Below, piece by piece: positions 32,772 to 44,512 of a DNA stretch of 64,000 nucleotides (positions are counted from its first letter, which is position 1; each line of letters opens with the position of its first letter). The stretch is from contig OX457047.1 in NCBI GenBank assembly GCA_949752735.1, positions 10,495,872-10,559,871 of the forward strand. Direction: 5' to 3'. This DNA is from Lumbricus terrestris. Taxonomy: Eukaryota; Annelida; Clitellata; Crassiclitellata; Lumbricidae. The notes beneath the pieces are model-generated. The model saw only the letters and a program-made list of their open reading frames with translations. It searched no databases and was not told the origin of the DNA. Position numbers and translations under genes: made by a program.

Positions 32772-34254
32772 TTATTGGAACTGGAGTTTCGTGGAGGCGT
32801 TAAAGATACGATGAGGAGCTGAGGATTTCGTGAGGGGACTTCCACGACGATGAGGATTTCGGGATTTCGTGAGAGGAATATTCCGAGAAGTTAAAGAGGC
32901 TTTTACGTTGCGCTCGGTGGCAGAGACGATGTAAAGATTCGAAGAGGAGCAGAGGATTTCGTGGATGAGCGTTCCACGACGATGAGGATTTCGCGGATTT
33001 CGTGAGAGGAAGTTGCCGCGAAGTTAAAGAAGCAGTGACGACGTCGACCTTGGATCAAAACGGATCAGGATCGGAAGCGTTACTGGAAACAGAGGATTTA
33101 GAGGATTGCCGTGAGGAGATATGCCACGAGGATTGTGATTTGTCTAGTGAGGACGAGAATTTAGAGGATTGCCGTGAGGAGATATGCCACGAGGATGGTG
33201 ATTTGTGTATTTAGAGATTAGAGGATTTCCGTGAGGCGACATTCCACGAGTGAAGTGAAGCAGATTATTCTGGGATCAAACGGATCGGAATCGTCTGCGA
33301 TGGTGATAGAGCGAGTTACGTAAGACTGTGCTCTTCTTTACGACGAAGGCATCGGACGAGCTACGAGGATGAGGATTGCTCAGGCCTAACTGGAACTGTT
33401 GGAGGATCGAGTAAGCACGCGTCTATTCGGAGGATAGGACGAATGGCTGGACTCGACAAAGAGGACGAAAGGAACTGGATTGCGAAGGAACTGAAACCGA
33501 ACGATGCGAGGGTATGTTGCGTGGGCTATAATAGCAAGTCAATGTTTATATATTGGGGAAAAACCCGTACATGAAATTCTCCCCTTTATCAGCGGTTGCC
33601 TTAGTTTGAGCTGTATGAATGAATGAGTGAGTGTGTGTTTTATTCTTTGCTATTGTTCTAGCGCCGTATTATGATTCGTGTTATTATTGTGAAATTGTGT
33701 TTAAGATACATAGCGGAAACGCTATTCAAATACTGTGTCTGGATAATTCTGTATTTAGTGACTGAGTTAGTTAACGACGGAAATGACTGGAGAACGACTG
33801 GAGAGACGGAAGAGACCATGCAGTGTGTGACTATATATATATATAGACTATATACGGGCTGAGATGAGAGTGACTGTAGCGGAAGTTAGGGGAAGAAGGC
33901 GAGGACATTTAGGAGAACGAGGACAAAGGAGGAGGAGGTTAAACGGACCCAAGCTGTGAAAGAAAACAGTCGTAGGGCAATATGCTCTTCCGCGCCATAC
34001 TCGGCTGGACTTTGTCAAGAGAAGTGGAGAGAGGGCCTCGATGGTAAGAACCGAGGGGGTATCCCAAACAACCGGGGGTAGCGCCCCAGTTGGCCCTCTC
34101 GGGGACTACAACAACAATTCGACTGGGGCCAACCCCTTTTTCGGGTCGGGCGATGGAATGGCAGACTGGGGAGGGATAGAAGACAGAAGCTTGGAGATCC
34201 CTCGCAGTGGTGCCAGACCAGGCGCGCACGCGGAGGAGGGGTAGAATTGTACAA

Positions 34255-34270
34255 TGGCGACGAGGTTGGT
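34255..34270 (+). promoter_or_regulatory. Primer-binding site, tRNA-Ser type
   Basis: tggcgacgaggttgg starts one nucleotide after the 5' LTR. It pairs with the 3' end of animal tRNA-Ser(GCT) (...CCTCGTCG plus CCA) over the first 11 nt and, after one mismatch, three more. Confidence 0.7.
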
Positions 34271-35693
34271 GATGTGAGAGTGAGAACAGAGCGTTACAAT
34301 GATGAAGAGGCTGATGGGATAATCATGATTAAGGAAGATTAGTGATGATTAAGGAGGATTAAGGAAGATTAAGGATTGATGTAAATTAAGGGTGAGATGA
34401 TCTGTGAAGATTTGAGTAGTTTAGGAGTTGAGTATTTTAAGATTGGATGATTAAGGAAGATTAGAGGTGACCAGGGATGATTAAGGATGATTAACGATGA
34501 TTAAGAACAGATAAATGATTTTTACGAAGGGACAGAACGAATGAGGAAGGATATACGACTGTAATGAAAACAGACATGGAAATAATACGACTATCAGACG
34601 AGAAGACAAGAGACTATTAAGATTTGATTAACGTATGCGTGATGATTATGATGATGATGTTGTTTCGATGGTGTTGAGCAAAACATTAACTACGGCAACT
34701 AGATCAAAATTTTGGGTATAATTATGGGTTTCCATTGAGCGATGATGCGAATGTTTCCAATGCATTCACGAGAGGGCGACACAAGTACAGGCCACCGTCA
34801 CCGATATGCGTTACTCTGGTTATACGTACAACGAGTGATGTAGCGATGACATCTGGGGCTTACTTTCTAACTGGAACGAGAACGATGGATTCAATGCTCC
34901 ATGGCAACGCAAACTACGGGAAGCGAAACCAATAATAAGACAACTTCAGAAACTGTTCAGAAACTGTCGTCGAAAATATAAACGTTGCACCAGAGTAAAA
35001 GAAAAACAGTCGGATAAAACAGTCGTATATTATAATGGGAAAAACGGACTTAGCCATTCTCTGCGACGCTTCAACGGGCGTCAAAGACAACCCAGATGGA
35101 CGGACGAATGCGACGGATGCGGGAGAAGCAGCCAGATGCTTCACTGTTCGATGGAGGAGGAGAGGAGAAGGAGAGACGTCGCCAACCGGAAGTCTGATGA
35201 ACGGACGACGCTGCGAGGGAACGAGGTCCTCGACAGCCAGGAATTTCCTGGGACTTCTATGGAGGGACGGATGGAGAAACGTAGACGACGATACGGAGGA
35301 GAAGGAGGAAAACGTTCTGCAGAAGGAGAGACGACAGAAGAGAGCTATGGAAGCGCTCAAACGTTGTCTGTTCTTGTTAAATGCTTTATGAATTGTATCT
35401 GATTTATTTTTGTGCGTGATTAGTATGTATAACGTGGTGAAGGACATTGATTAGTCATGAAGAGGATTAATGCATTGATTATTGTCGATTTGATTGATGT
35501 CGTTTGAACTGTGAGAACATTGAAGTGCTATTTACGATCATGTAACTGTTGAAGACATTGCTATATAGTGTTTAGATTATAATAGGGATGGTGATTGAAT
35601 GTAGCTATATATAGGGATGACTGCATTGATTAATGTTAGAACAGGACACATTGTTAACTAAAATTAGACCTCGTGGTCTCGGTCTTTTTGTGT

Positions 35694-35704
35694 GTTGGGG
35701 AGAG
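35694..35704 (+). promoter_or_regulatory. Polypurine tract of the LTR element
   Basis: gttggggagag abuts the 3' LTR; short but in the expected place. Confidence 0.55.
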
Positions 35705-37668
35705 TGTGCGTCTCTATAAGATTGCACTTGATATAGCGCCTTTTGATAGTAATTGTAGTTAACTATGTGTGTGTAATGGTGGATGAGTGTGTGTGCGTGT
35801 GGTAATATGTGGGAGAACTTAGGCCTGATAAAGAAGACCACGCTGACAGTTGCAGAAATTGGACTTGATAATCTGGACCGCGCTGACGGAGGGAAAACTT
35901 TGTCCTACTTCTTTCCGTGTCTTTGCCAGTGGATGGCGTGGCATACGGACAGGGACCGCGGCACTCATTTTGGAAGGAGGCAGACGGACAAAGGGAGAAA
36001 GCAAGCAGAAACAGCCGTTTCTGCTGATGCGAATCTGGAAGTGTATAAAAGGGAGTGAAGACGAACAATCGAGGCCTTTCACGTTGTGTTCGATCAGGAG
36101 AGTCGACGTTGTGCTCGTTCGAGGAGATGATGTGAATTGCGGCCCGCCGCGCCCTGGCGATCGATGGTCCAGGACGGCGTTAAAGATTATTGGAACTGGA
36201 GTTTCGTGGAGGCGTTAAAGATACGATGAGGAGCTGAGGATTTCGTGAGGGGACTTCCACGACGATGAGGATTTCGGGATTTCGTGAGAGGAATATTCCG
36301 AGAAGTTAAAGAGGCTTTTACGTTGCGCTCGGTGGCAGAGACGATGTAAAGATTCGAAGAGGAGCAGAGGATTTCGTGGATGAGCGTTCCACGACGATGA
36401 GGATTTCGCGGATTTCGTGAGAGGAAGTTGCCGCGAAGTTAAAGAAGCAGTGACGACGTCGACCTTGGATCAAAACGGATCAGGATCGGAAGCGTTACTG
36501 GAAACAGAGGATTTAGAGGATTGCCGTGAGGAGATATGCCACGAGGATTGTGATTTGTCTAGTGAGGACGAGAATTTAGAGGATTGCCGTGAGGAGATAT
36601 GCCACGAGGATGGTGATTTGTGTATTTAGAGATTAGAGGATTTCCGTGAGGCGACATTCCACGAGTGAAGTGAAGCAGATTATTCTGGGATCAAACGGAT
36701 CGGAATCGTCTGCGATGGTGATAGAGCGAGTTACGTAAGACTGTGCTCTTCTTTACGACGAAGGCATCGGACGAGCTACGAGGATGAGGATTGCTCAGGC
36801 CTAACTGGAACTGTTGGAGGATCGAGTAAGCACGCGTCTATTCGGAGGATAGGACGAATGGCTGGACTCGACAAAGAGGACGAAAGGAACTGGATTGCGA
36901 AGGAACTGAAACCGAACGATGCGAGGGTATGTTGCGTGGGCTATAATAGCAAGTCAATGTTTATATATTGGGGAAAAACCCGTACATGAAATTCTCCCCT
37001 TTATCAGCGGTTGCCTTAGTTTGAGCTGTATGAATGAATGAGTGAGTGTGTGTTTTATTCTTTGCTATTGTTCTAGCGCCGTATTATGATTCGTGTTATT
37101 ATTGTGAAATTGTGTTTAAGATACATAGCGGAAACGCTATTCAAATACTGTGTCTGGATAATTCTGTATTTAGTGACTGAGTTAGTTAACGACGGAAATG
37201 ACTGGAGAACGACTGGAGAGACGGAAGAGACCATGCAGTGTGTGACTATATATATATATAGACTATATACGGGCTGAGATGAGAGTGACTGTAGCGGAAG
37301 TTAGGGGAAGAAGGCGAGGACATTTAGGAGAACGAGGACAAAGGAGGAGGAGGTTAAACGGACCCAAGCTGTGAAAGAAAACAGTCGTAGGGCAATATGC
37401 TCTTCCGCGCCATACTCGGCTGGACTTTGTCAAGAGAAGTGGAGAGAGGGCCTCGATGGTAAGAACCGAGGGGGTATCCCAAACAACCGGGGGTAGCGCC
37501 CCAGTTGGCCCTCTCGGGGACTACAACAACAATTCGACTGGGGCCAACCCCTTTTTCGGGTCGGGCGATGGAATGGCAGACTGGGGAGGGATAGAAGACA
37601 GAAGCTTGGAGATCCCTCGCAGTGGTGCCAGACCAGGCGCGCACGCGGAGGAGGGGTAGAATTGTACA
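35705..37668 (+). repeat. 3' LTR, intact
   Basis: 1964 bp. Preserves the unoccupied target of the transposon found in the 5' LTR. Confidence 0.88.
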
Positions 37669-37870
37669 TTTCTCTGCCTCTCATCGTTTTCGTCTGTCTC
37701 AATATCTTTCTCTTCCATTCTTCTCTTTCTATATCCTCTCTAACTGTCTCCCCTCATTCTCCCCTTCACTGTACCTCTACGTCTCTCTCTCTCTCTTTCT
37801 GCTGCCCTCTGCCTCCCTTTTCTGTTCCTCTCACTTTGTATCTCTGCCTCTCTTCTTGTCTGTCTGTTGT
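37669..37870. repeat. Pyrimidine-rich tract
   Basis: Right half of the CT-rich region interrupted by the LTR element. Confidence 0.85.
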
Positions 37871-37914
37871 CAATTTCATAGACAGTTCCGAATTAATAAA
37901 TGCGCCAGCGCCTA

Positions 37915-38019
37915 CGTGAATGCAATCAGCAGATAAAACAAAGATATTATTCTGAAGCAGAAATACTTCGTGGTCGTGATGAACTGCTCCTTCCTTTCTT
38001 AGAAATGGCTAATTTAAAA
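37915..38019 (+). repeat. Inverted repeat of about 103 bp, left copy
   Basis: Begins cgtgaatgcaatcagcagat and ends tggctaatttaaaa. The reverse complement is at 38547-38648 with scattered differences. Confidence 0.85.
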
Positions 38020-38393
38020 CCAGAAGTGTTTACAAGGATTCAGAAAGGAAGCAGATCTAAATGAGAATCTCGTGTCGTCTCGACATTTCACGCACTGCCT
38101 CAATATCGTTCGTCATCAGTTTAAATCAAACATGAGATAGGACTGCAGTAATCTTGCGTATTGCACATTGCACACAATAATTATTATTATTATTATGGTT
38201 CATATTAAATGCACTTTTCAATCAGCACAGAAGTGCAATATTATAACGATGCCTGAGCTTATACGTTGAGCAATGAGAAAAAGAATTAGAGCAATCCACT
38301 AAACCACGCCTGTGGCCGCCATTGGCATGAATTGCTGTCGACTTCAGTTTCTTAGCCTCAGCATATGAGGGCAGGTGTTCAGTCATTTATCTC
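38020..38393. other. Intergenic, nothing recognised
   Basis: Spacer of the inverted repeat, with a short (ATT)n at 38181-38195. Confidence 0.4.
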
Positions 38394-38546
38394 TGTCTGT
38401 CTGTCTGTCTGTATGTCTGTCTGTACCTGTATGTGTGTCTCTGTCTGTCTGTCTCTGTCTGTCTATGTCTGTCTCTCTCTGTATGTCTCTCTATGTCTGT
38501 CTCTCTTTCTGTCTGACTCTGTCTCTGTCTCTGTCTGTCTGTCTGA
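38394..38546. repeat. (TCTG)n microsatellite
   Basis: Directly abuts the right copy of the inverted repeat. Confidence 0.9.
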
Positions 38547-38648
38547 TTTTAAATTGGCCATTTCTAAGACAGGAAAGAGCAATTGATGATGACCACGAAG
38601 TATTTCTGCCTCGGAATATTTTTGTTTAATCTGCTGATTGCATTCGCG
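38547..38648 (-). repeat. Inverted repeat of about 103 bp, right copy
   Basis: Partner of 37915-38019. Both its ends abut (TCTG)n tracts (38394-38546 and 38650-38710). Confidence 0.85.
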
Positions 38649-38649
38649 T

Positions 38650-38656
38650 CTGTCTA

Positions 38657-38712
<56 letters not shown>

Positions 38713-38713
38713 A
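38650..38713. repeat. (TCTG)n microsatellite
   Basis: Simple repeat. Confidence 0.9.
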
Positions 38714-39640
38714 TCGTATCATCTTTAAATACCAAATACCAAAATATGATCAGTACATCAAATAATATATGCTGGCAGTTCTGCACAAACGAAATCTAAT
38801 ACTCAGTTGTCTTACTGTTCTGTTGATGCCAACTTTGGCCATGCACCAGCCTATGATCTAATACACCTCTGTTAGTCAATATTCCCTTCGCTCTGCCGAG
38901 AAAGATTTCTGGTGGCCCCGGTTGCCGCATATCAGCTATGCAAAACTATGCATTCTCTGTGTTAGACCTTATCATCCCTATGGGGTTTGTCATGCCTTTC
39001 CTCAGCAGCGAAGCCTGTTCCGTAGGTCAGGCATCTAAATCTAAAATGAAATTTTGCGTCGATTTCTTAACCAAGTCTGGGCCTTCCTAGATACTGTGAT
39101 TATGTACTTTTGAGCGGAGATAGTCCAGTTGTGAAGTTTCGCCAAAAGTTTCACTGACTGTTCGCAGGAAGCGGTTTAACCTCGCGTTCTTCGACTTAAC
39201 TTTGAATGATGGTCGGCCGATAACGATCTCTACACTATCTTGTTCCTTTCTGAACCGGTCTACGAGTTTATAAACTGCAGAAGGCTGGTGGCAGTATACA
39301 GTCAAGCTGGAATGCGTGGTGCCAGGCTTAGCCCGATTTTTATTTACTCACCTTTCTTCTCTCGCTACGTCCTGCTAAGCTTTTGCAAATTGCTTCTTAG
39401 AAGTCGGTTTCGCCTAAGTACCTTGCGCTTCTTATCTTCGTTCGGATAATCGCTCGATCTTAGCAATCGGTGGTGCCATTAGTAGTAATACCTATGAACC
39501 AATTTCCAATTGACCTATCTGAAGTGAAGGTTATCTTATTTTGCACTGCTTTGTTTGACATTACATGTGTAAGATAATTATTGTTTGATTCTCCGCGACT
39601 TTGTCGGTAGGTTACTATTTCCACGACCACGGGTTGCTTT
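38714..39640. other. Intergenic
   Basis: Apart from the doubtful transposase remnant nothing is recognised. Confidence 0.4.
39087..39305 (-). pseudogene. Possible Tc1-like transposase DNA-binding remnant
   Basis: A 72-codon minus-strand frame contains VYKLVDRFRKEQ followed by IGRPS and RLNRFLR. This resembles the paired-type helix-turn-helix plus GRP motif at the N-terminus of Tc1/mariner transposases. No catalytic part or inverted repeats were found. It may be chance. Confidence 0.3.
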
Positions 39641-39865
39641 GATGGGGCTATTTTCATCGTTTGGCGATTTTGACGAGGATATTTTGGTCACTGGTATTTT
39701 GACGGGGCTATTTCGTCGGTTGGCGAATTCTGATGTGGCTATTTTGTCGCTTGGCGAATTTTGACTGGGTTAGTTTGGTCATTGGTATTTTGACGGGGCT
39801 ATTTTGTCAGTTGGCGAATTTTGACGGGGCTGTTTTGGTCATTGGTGTTTTGACGGAACTGTTGT
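39641..39865. repeat. 27-bp-type minisatellite
   Basis: Degenerate units built from ttttgacggggctattttg and gtcrttggcgaa / gtcattggtat, about eight copies. Confidence 0.8.
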
Positions 39866-39869
39866 GATG

Positions 39870-39955
39870 GGACGGGTGCCGGAGTTGGGGAGCGCATCTG
39901 ACTGAGTATAGTTGCAAAGATACAATTTGAATGAATCAATCAATTACTTGAAGAT
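39870..39955 (+). repeat. LINE-tail-like 3' end
   Basis: gttggggagcgcatctgact followed by gaatgaatcaatcaa resembles the 3' tail of the LINE copies near 5 and 6 kb. Only the end is present. Confidence 0.45.
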
Positions 39956-40206
39956 GAGCAGCGATTAAATCAAAACCTACCAAAACAATACGATTTCAAA
40001 TCATATTGTTAAAACCAGTCACAGTTTTTAGGTTTTTCAAAACATATGCTATAAGACACAAAATTATACATAAACATTTTAATAAATTATATATAATAAG
40101 ATTATTGACTCATGTGTATTTAATAGCTGATATTAAGTATATGCAGGGAGTGCGGATGTTCAGACTATAATTTATGTAACAAAACTATATTGTATATAGG
40201 CCCATA

Positions 40207-41123
40207 GGGGTCATTGCATAATTACGTAACGCTCGAGGGTGGGTGGGGGTCATTGAAAACGTTACGAAACGTTACGTGGGTGGGTGGGTGGGTGGGTGGG
40301 TGGGGGAGCTGAAAAACGCCATGAAAAAAATTATTGATGAATATTAAATTACCATCGAAAGATTCGAATGACACTTCAGACATAATGTCGTCGACTTCGT
40401 GACATTGATTTAAAACTTAACCGAAGTAGCCTAAGTCTATTTATCTGAATAAGATCCGGCACAGACACTAATTAGGCCTAATTTTGTTATCCCATTTGTG
40501 CAAACCAAATTGTTTGGATCTGTGATAGCTTTACCAACGGAACAACGTGATAGGCCTAATTGCCTTTGGATTCCTGACACCGAAGAACCACTTTGAAGCA
40601 TGTTTTACTTAGTGGACATGATCTCAAACATTTGAAATTAATGATCAACAAAATTCTGCAATATTTTTCTATTAATAATTATCGAAGTGCCCAGACTAAG
40701 CAAATAATTAGTTCATCTAATTTCGATTAATTGTTAAATGAGCCATTTAGTCCGTGAAACTTTTCAGCGGTGTAAAATTTTATTCTTGCGGTATAATTTA
40801 CGAAAATTACAATTCACGCATGAGTGTCGTGTATATGAATAAAACATTGTTTATTTTAAGCCTAGTCTACTGTCAAATTAGCCAATAATTTACATATTAG
40901 GCTATATTAAATTCACTATGAAAATACGAATTCCAATTACGCCCTCGCATAAGCCATTAATAGACCTAAACCTCAACTGATTTTTCGCAACAATCGTTAC
41001 GTAACGCTGGAGAGGGTGGGTGGGTGGGTCAAGGGTAACGTTACGAAGCGTTACAGGGTGGGTGGGTGGGTGGGTGGGTCAAAAACGGTCATTTTCGGCG
41101 TTACGTAATTATGCAATGACCCC
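40207..41123. mobile_element. Small TIR element with G-rich arrays
   Basis: Perfect 26-bp terminal inverted repeats (40207-40232, 41098-41123) begin ggggtcattgcataattacg. A 3-bp ATA flanks both sides. Next to each end lies a (GGGT)n array in the same orientation (40236-40312 and 41017-41080) with gttacgtaacg and aacgttacgaa words. The core is AT-rich without a transposase. Size, ends and 3-bp duplication suggest a PIF/Harbinger-type MITE, but this is uncertain. Confidence 0.8.
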
Positions 41124-41520
41124 ATATATAATTAATTAAGTTTTGTATTGTATTTTCGACGAATTATATAGCATCGTCAGTCGAAAGCTACTTCTAGGAT
41201 TCCGCATAATAATATTGCGTATACATTATCTACAGTGCATGACTGCATGGTCATTGTGAAGTAGGCCTATACCTTATCCACTCAACTCGATCGGAAGTGG
41301 GATTGTCGTAATAATGGTCATGAAATGTCTGGCAGTCGAAGTCACCGACAGATCAGAAGTGACTGCTTGAGGGAATCGACCGAACTCAACGGGAAACTGG
41401 AGATGAAGTCTAAATAGGACGACATCATCGACTCCGGCGAATTAAGGAGGAGGATGGATTCGACAACTATCCTCAGAGGATCCATGGTGGCAAATTGACA
41501 CTTGAGCAGCCATTCTCCAT
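41124..41520. other. Intergenic, nothing recognised
   Basis: No supported gene. Confidence 0.4.
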
Positions 41521-41554
41521 GCACTCTCTCTGCCTCTCTCTGTCTCTCTTTGTC

Positions 41555-41587
<33 letters not shown>

Positions 41588-41644
41588 GTCTCTCTGTCTC
41601 TCTCTGTCTCTCTCTCTCTGTCTATCTGTCTCTCTGTCTCTCTG

Positions 41645-41679
<35 letters not shown>

Positions 41680-41740
41680 GTTTCTCTCTGCCTCTCTCTG
41701 TCTGTCTCTATCTCTGTCTCTGTATCTCTCTCTCAGTCTC
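41521..41740. repeat. (TCTC/TCTG)n microsatellite
   Basis: Simple pyrimidine repeats. Confidence 0.9.
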
Positions 41741-42090
41741 AATGCTTGCATGCATAAGCACGCACACATATGGAGAGTGAGACAGATAAAGAGAGGGACA
41801 GAAATATTATATGAGAAGAGAAATAGAAAAGTGATAATGGCTTATGTGCATGGATAGCTCAAATGTCACTTCTCTCACGTGATTGCTGTGTCCCACCGAT
41901 GTGTCTAGAGAATCAGAGAGAATTAGAGAGAATCAGAGAGAATTAGGGGATCAAGGTGGAGACATGCTTAGATAAATGGGTTGTGAGTGTATTAGTCTAA
42001 GCTTATAGACGAATATACAGACAGTCGTGGAAACAGATGGACGAAGGGATGAACCTTTGCATGGTCATCAAAGAGGATGAACAATATTCT

Positions 42091-42160
42091 AGTGTAAGGA
42101 AAATTCTAATTAACGGTTCACGATATATCGATACCCCTTTATTAGAATTTTCCTTACACT
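42091..42160. repeat. Perfect 20-bp inverted repeat (hairpin)
   Basis: agtgtaaggaaaattctaat at 42091-42110 and its exact reverse complement at 42141-42160, with a 30-nt spacer containing the palindrome cgatatatcg. Confidence 0.9.
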
Positions 42161-42235
42161 GGATATCGGACTTTCTGTGTCTTATTGTCCTGCGCGCTTA
42201 TCGCGCCATGATACACATGCAATTTTTATTTTAAA

Positions 42236-42529
42236 ATGGTCGACTATAGCCTATATATCGCAGTATTTTCTTCTCACCATTTCAATGCGGTGGAAGTCTA
42301 TAAATATCGCGACGACGCTAGACGAGGTAAACAAGTGATGTCGTGCAATTCTGAAGGGAGACAGAAAATAGGAAGACCAAAGAAGAGTTGGCTGGAGAAC
42401 ATCAGAGACGACCTGAGATGCCTGGAGAAGCCGTGGGAGGAGACGGAACAGCTGGCAGTGGACAAAGACAAGTGGAGAGGAGCGCTGCCTGGTCTGTTGC
42501 AGATCTGCACTGGAAGGACAAAGTTCTAA
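42236..42529 (+). pseudogene. LINE reverse-transcriptase C-terminal fragment
   Basis: The frame carries GRPKKSWLENIRDDLR, then a Trp and LAVDKDKWR before a stop. This is the characteristic C-terminal end of many non-LTR retrotransposon ORF2 proteins (GRP-x-x-W ... W-R). The upstream polymerase domain is missing, so it is a 5'-truncated relic. Confidence 0.65.
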
Positions 42530-43750
42530 GCACAATGCATACATATATTAAATTATAGACGACGTATGTAGACTCTGCTCGTTTAATTGGGTATGAAATA
42601 ATTATATGCTTTATTGTCAGTAAGATGACGTTTGAACTCGGCGAGGAACCTGGTCTTAACCCAGTATGCGAATTGCGGAAAAAGAATGGGGGATGGGTAG
42701 GACTATGATCCGCGTGGAGATTGGGTGTGAAAAGCAGACTTTGCTATGCATGCATGGGGTCATAAGAAAGCCTGGGAGGTTGAGCCCTCAACCCCACGCC
42801 ACGGCAATTCTCACTCTGCCTAACCTATTTTTATGAAGAAATTGACATTGCATTGATAAAAGAACTTTATTCTATTAAAAAAAATTATCCACTGCTAATT
42901 TATATCAATTTCGTTTACTTTGTGCCAGACTGCGATAGCAGTGTTTCTTAAATGATTCATGTGTTGAGTAATTCATGTCTATATTCGTGCATTCATTCTG
43001 TGATTCTCGCTTCCTGATACCAAGTGGTATAGCATATAGGCCTACGCCAACAGTGGCTTTAGGCTACGTTGCTTTCAATACATCACTAGAAGTAGAAATA
43101 GTAAACTCTAATTATATGTAGTGGCTTATGCCAGAGTGATAGCAATGTTAGCAACATCACTCTGCAATGGCAGTATACATGTAGCAACAATAGTACGTAC
43201 CGTAACTGTTGTAGGTTTAGTTTTAGTATTAATATCATGTGTTGTATTTCTGTGTTAGATGCCTCTATCTAAGTCTCCGTTAATACGACTGTGTTCTCCT
43301 AACTGTTTGGGTGGTGGACGCATGTAGCTTTAGGCTTTGTCCGTCCTTGATAGGAAGAACCTTTTGAAATCGGACTTTCAGTTGCACAACACCGCAGATT
43401 TGTACTTTTCTCATGGAAGCACCTACATCTACAGTGTATCTGGTGAGTTAAAAGCCGTAACATGTAGAGTTAATAAGCTTACTCTACGCTTACATGCACG
43501 CATACTTAAGATCTATGCAGAGAGTGAAGATTGTCGGGTTTCATTCATTGATTTTTTACACGATTCAGTCGTAAAATCTAACAGTCTATGCTAAATAAAT
43601 CACATTGGTTGTACGTTTGGACATAGGAAACGTATTAGCCTGTTAGCATTGGGGTTACAAATACCTATTAGATGAATGGATTAATGGTGTTGGAGCCTGG
43701 TGGGACCTATTGCCTCTAGTCTTTGATGCGGCTTAATCCTACCATCTAAC
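42530..43750. other. Intergenic, nothing recognised
   Basis: An 85-codon frame at 43337-43594 has no recognisable motif. No repeats were seen. Confidence 0.45.
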
Positions 43751-43759
43751 TTGTATATT

Positions 43760-44025
<266 letters not shown>

Positions 44026-44040
44026 TTTGTAGCGTTATAA

Positions 44041-44512
44041 AGCCTTGGTTCTGACAACATTGCTCTATGGATCAGAGACATGGTCTGTGACTAAAGTTAA
44101 TCTGAAGAAGTTAGAGGCGGCACATCATAAATGGCAGAGGAGGATACTAGGGGTCACTTGGAGAGATAAGATAAAGAATGAAGATATAAGGAAAAGAACA
44201 TCTATGGAAAAAAATGGAGGATATGTTGAAGAGATCGCGTCTGCGCTGACTGGGTCAAGTGCACAGATTGGACAACGAAAGAATTCCAAAACAGGCACTA
44301 TAAACTGGACACCGACGGGATGCAAGGGAAAACGCGGTAGACCGAGAAAGACTTGGCGAGACACGATCACTCAAGATCTGGACGACGGTGGAATGACGTG
44401 GGAGGAGGCAGAGAGGATTGCGGAGGACAGAGTGGTGTGGAGGAGCTGTGTCGCCCGATGTGCTACCAGCGCGTGGAAGGACTAAGTACTAAGTAAGTAA
44501 GTAAGTGTAGCA
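44041..44512 (+). pseudogene. RTE-like LINE reverse-transcriptase tail with (TAAG)n end
   Basis: Starts LLYGSETW, then LKKLEAAHHKWQRRILG and W-R-D, then GKRGRPRKTWRDTI and W-R-S-C before the stop. This is the classic C-terminal module of RTE- and I-like LINE proteins. Reading suffers a frame change near the A-run at 44206-44213: the best match continues in a shifted frame and returns before TPTGCKGKRG. The 3' end has a (TAAG)n tail at 44495-44512. A 5'-truncated copy. Confidence 0.8.

Larger units (their letters stand above)
30201..34253 (+). repeat. 5' LTR (split by CACTA-like insertion)
   Basis: Equals 35705-37668 except for the insertion at 30686-32771 with its TTA duplication. TATA-box-like tataaaagg at 30540-30548. 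It carries internal repeats such as gaggattgccgtgaggagat (twice). Short frames inside are identical in both LTRs but resemble nothing known. Confidence 0.88.
34254..35704 (+). other. Interior of the non-autonomous LTR element
   Basis: Contains gattaaggaagatta-type short repeats (34328-34505) and some Arg/Glu-rich frames (longest 35035-35391, 118 codons) that match nothing I recognise. May serve mainly as a packaging or spacer region. Confidence 0.6.
30201..37668 (+). mobile_element. Non-autonomous LTR retroelement with 1.96-kb LTRs
   Basis: Direct repeats of 1964 bp, one interrupted by 2089 bp, begin TGTGCGTCTC and end AATTGTACA. They flank a 1451-bp interior, and the whole is bounded by a 4-bp duplication, TTTC (30197-30200, 37669-37672). 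The interior starts with a tRNA-Ser-type primer-binding site and ends in a short purine run. No gag, protease, RT or integrase can be found, so it must depend on another element, like plant LARD/TRIM elements. Minus the nested transposon it is 5379 bp. Confidence 0.85.

Noticed and set aside
30201..37668. Segmental duplication as explanation of the 2-kb repeats
   Set aside because: TG...CA ends, a TTTC target duplication, a primer-binding site and a purine run show they are LTRs.
40236..41080. (GGGT)n arrays as telomere-like repeats
   Set aside because: Unit is GGGT, not the metazoan TTAGGG, and the arrays lie inside a TIR element.
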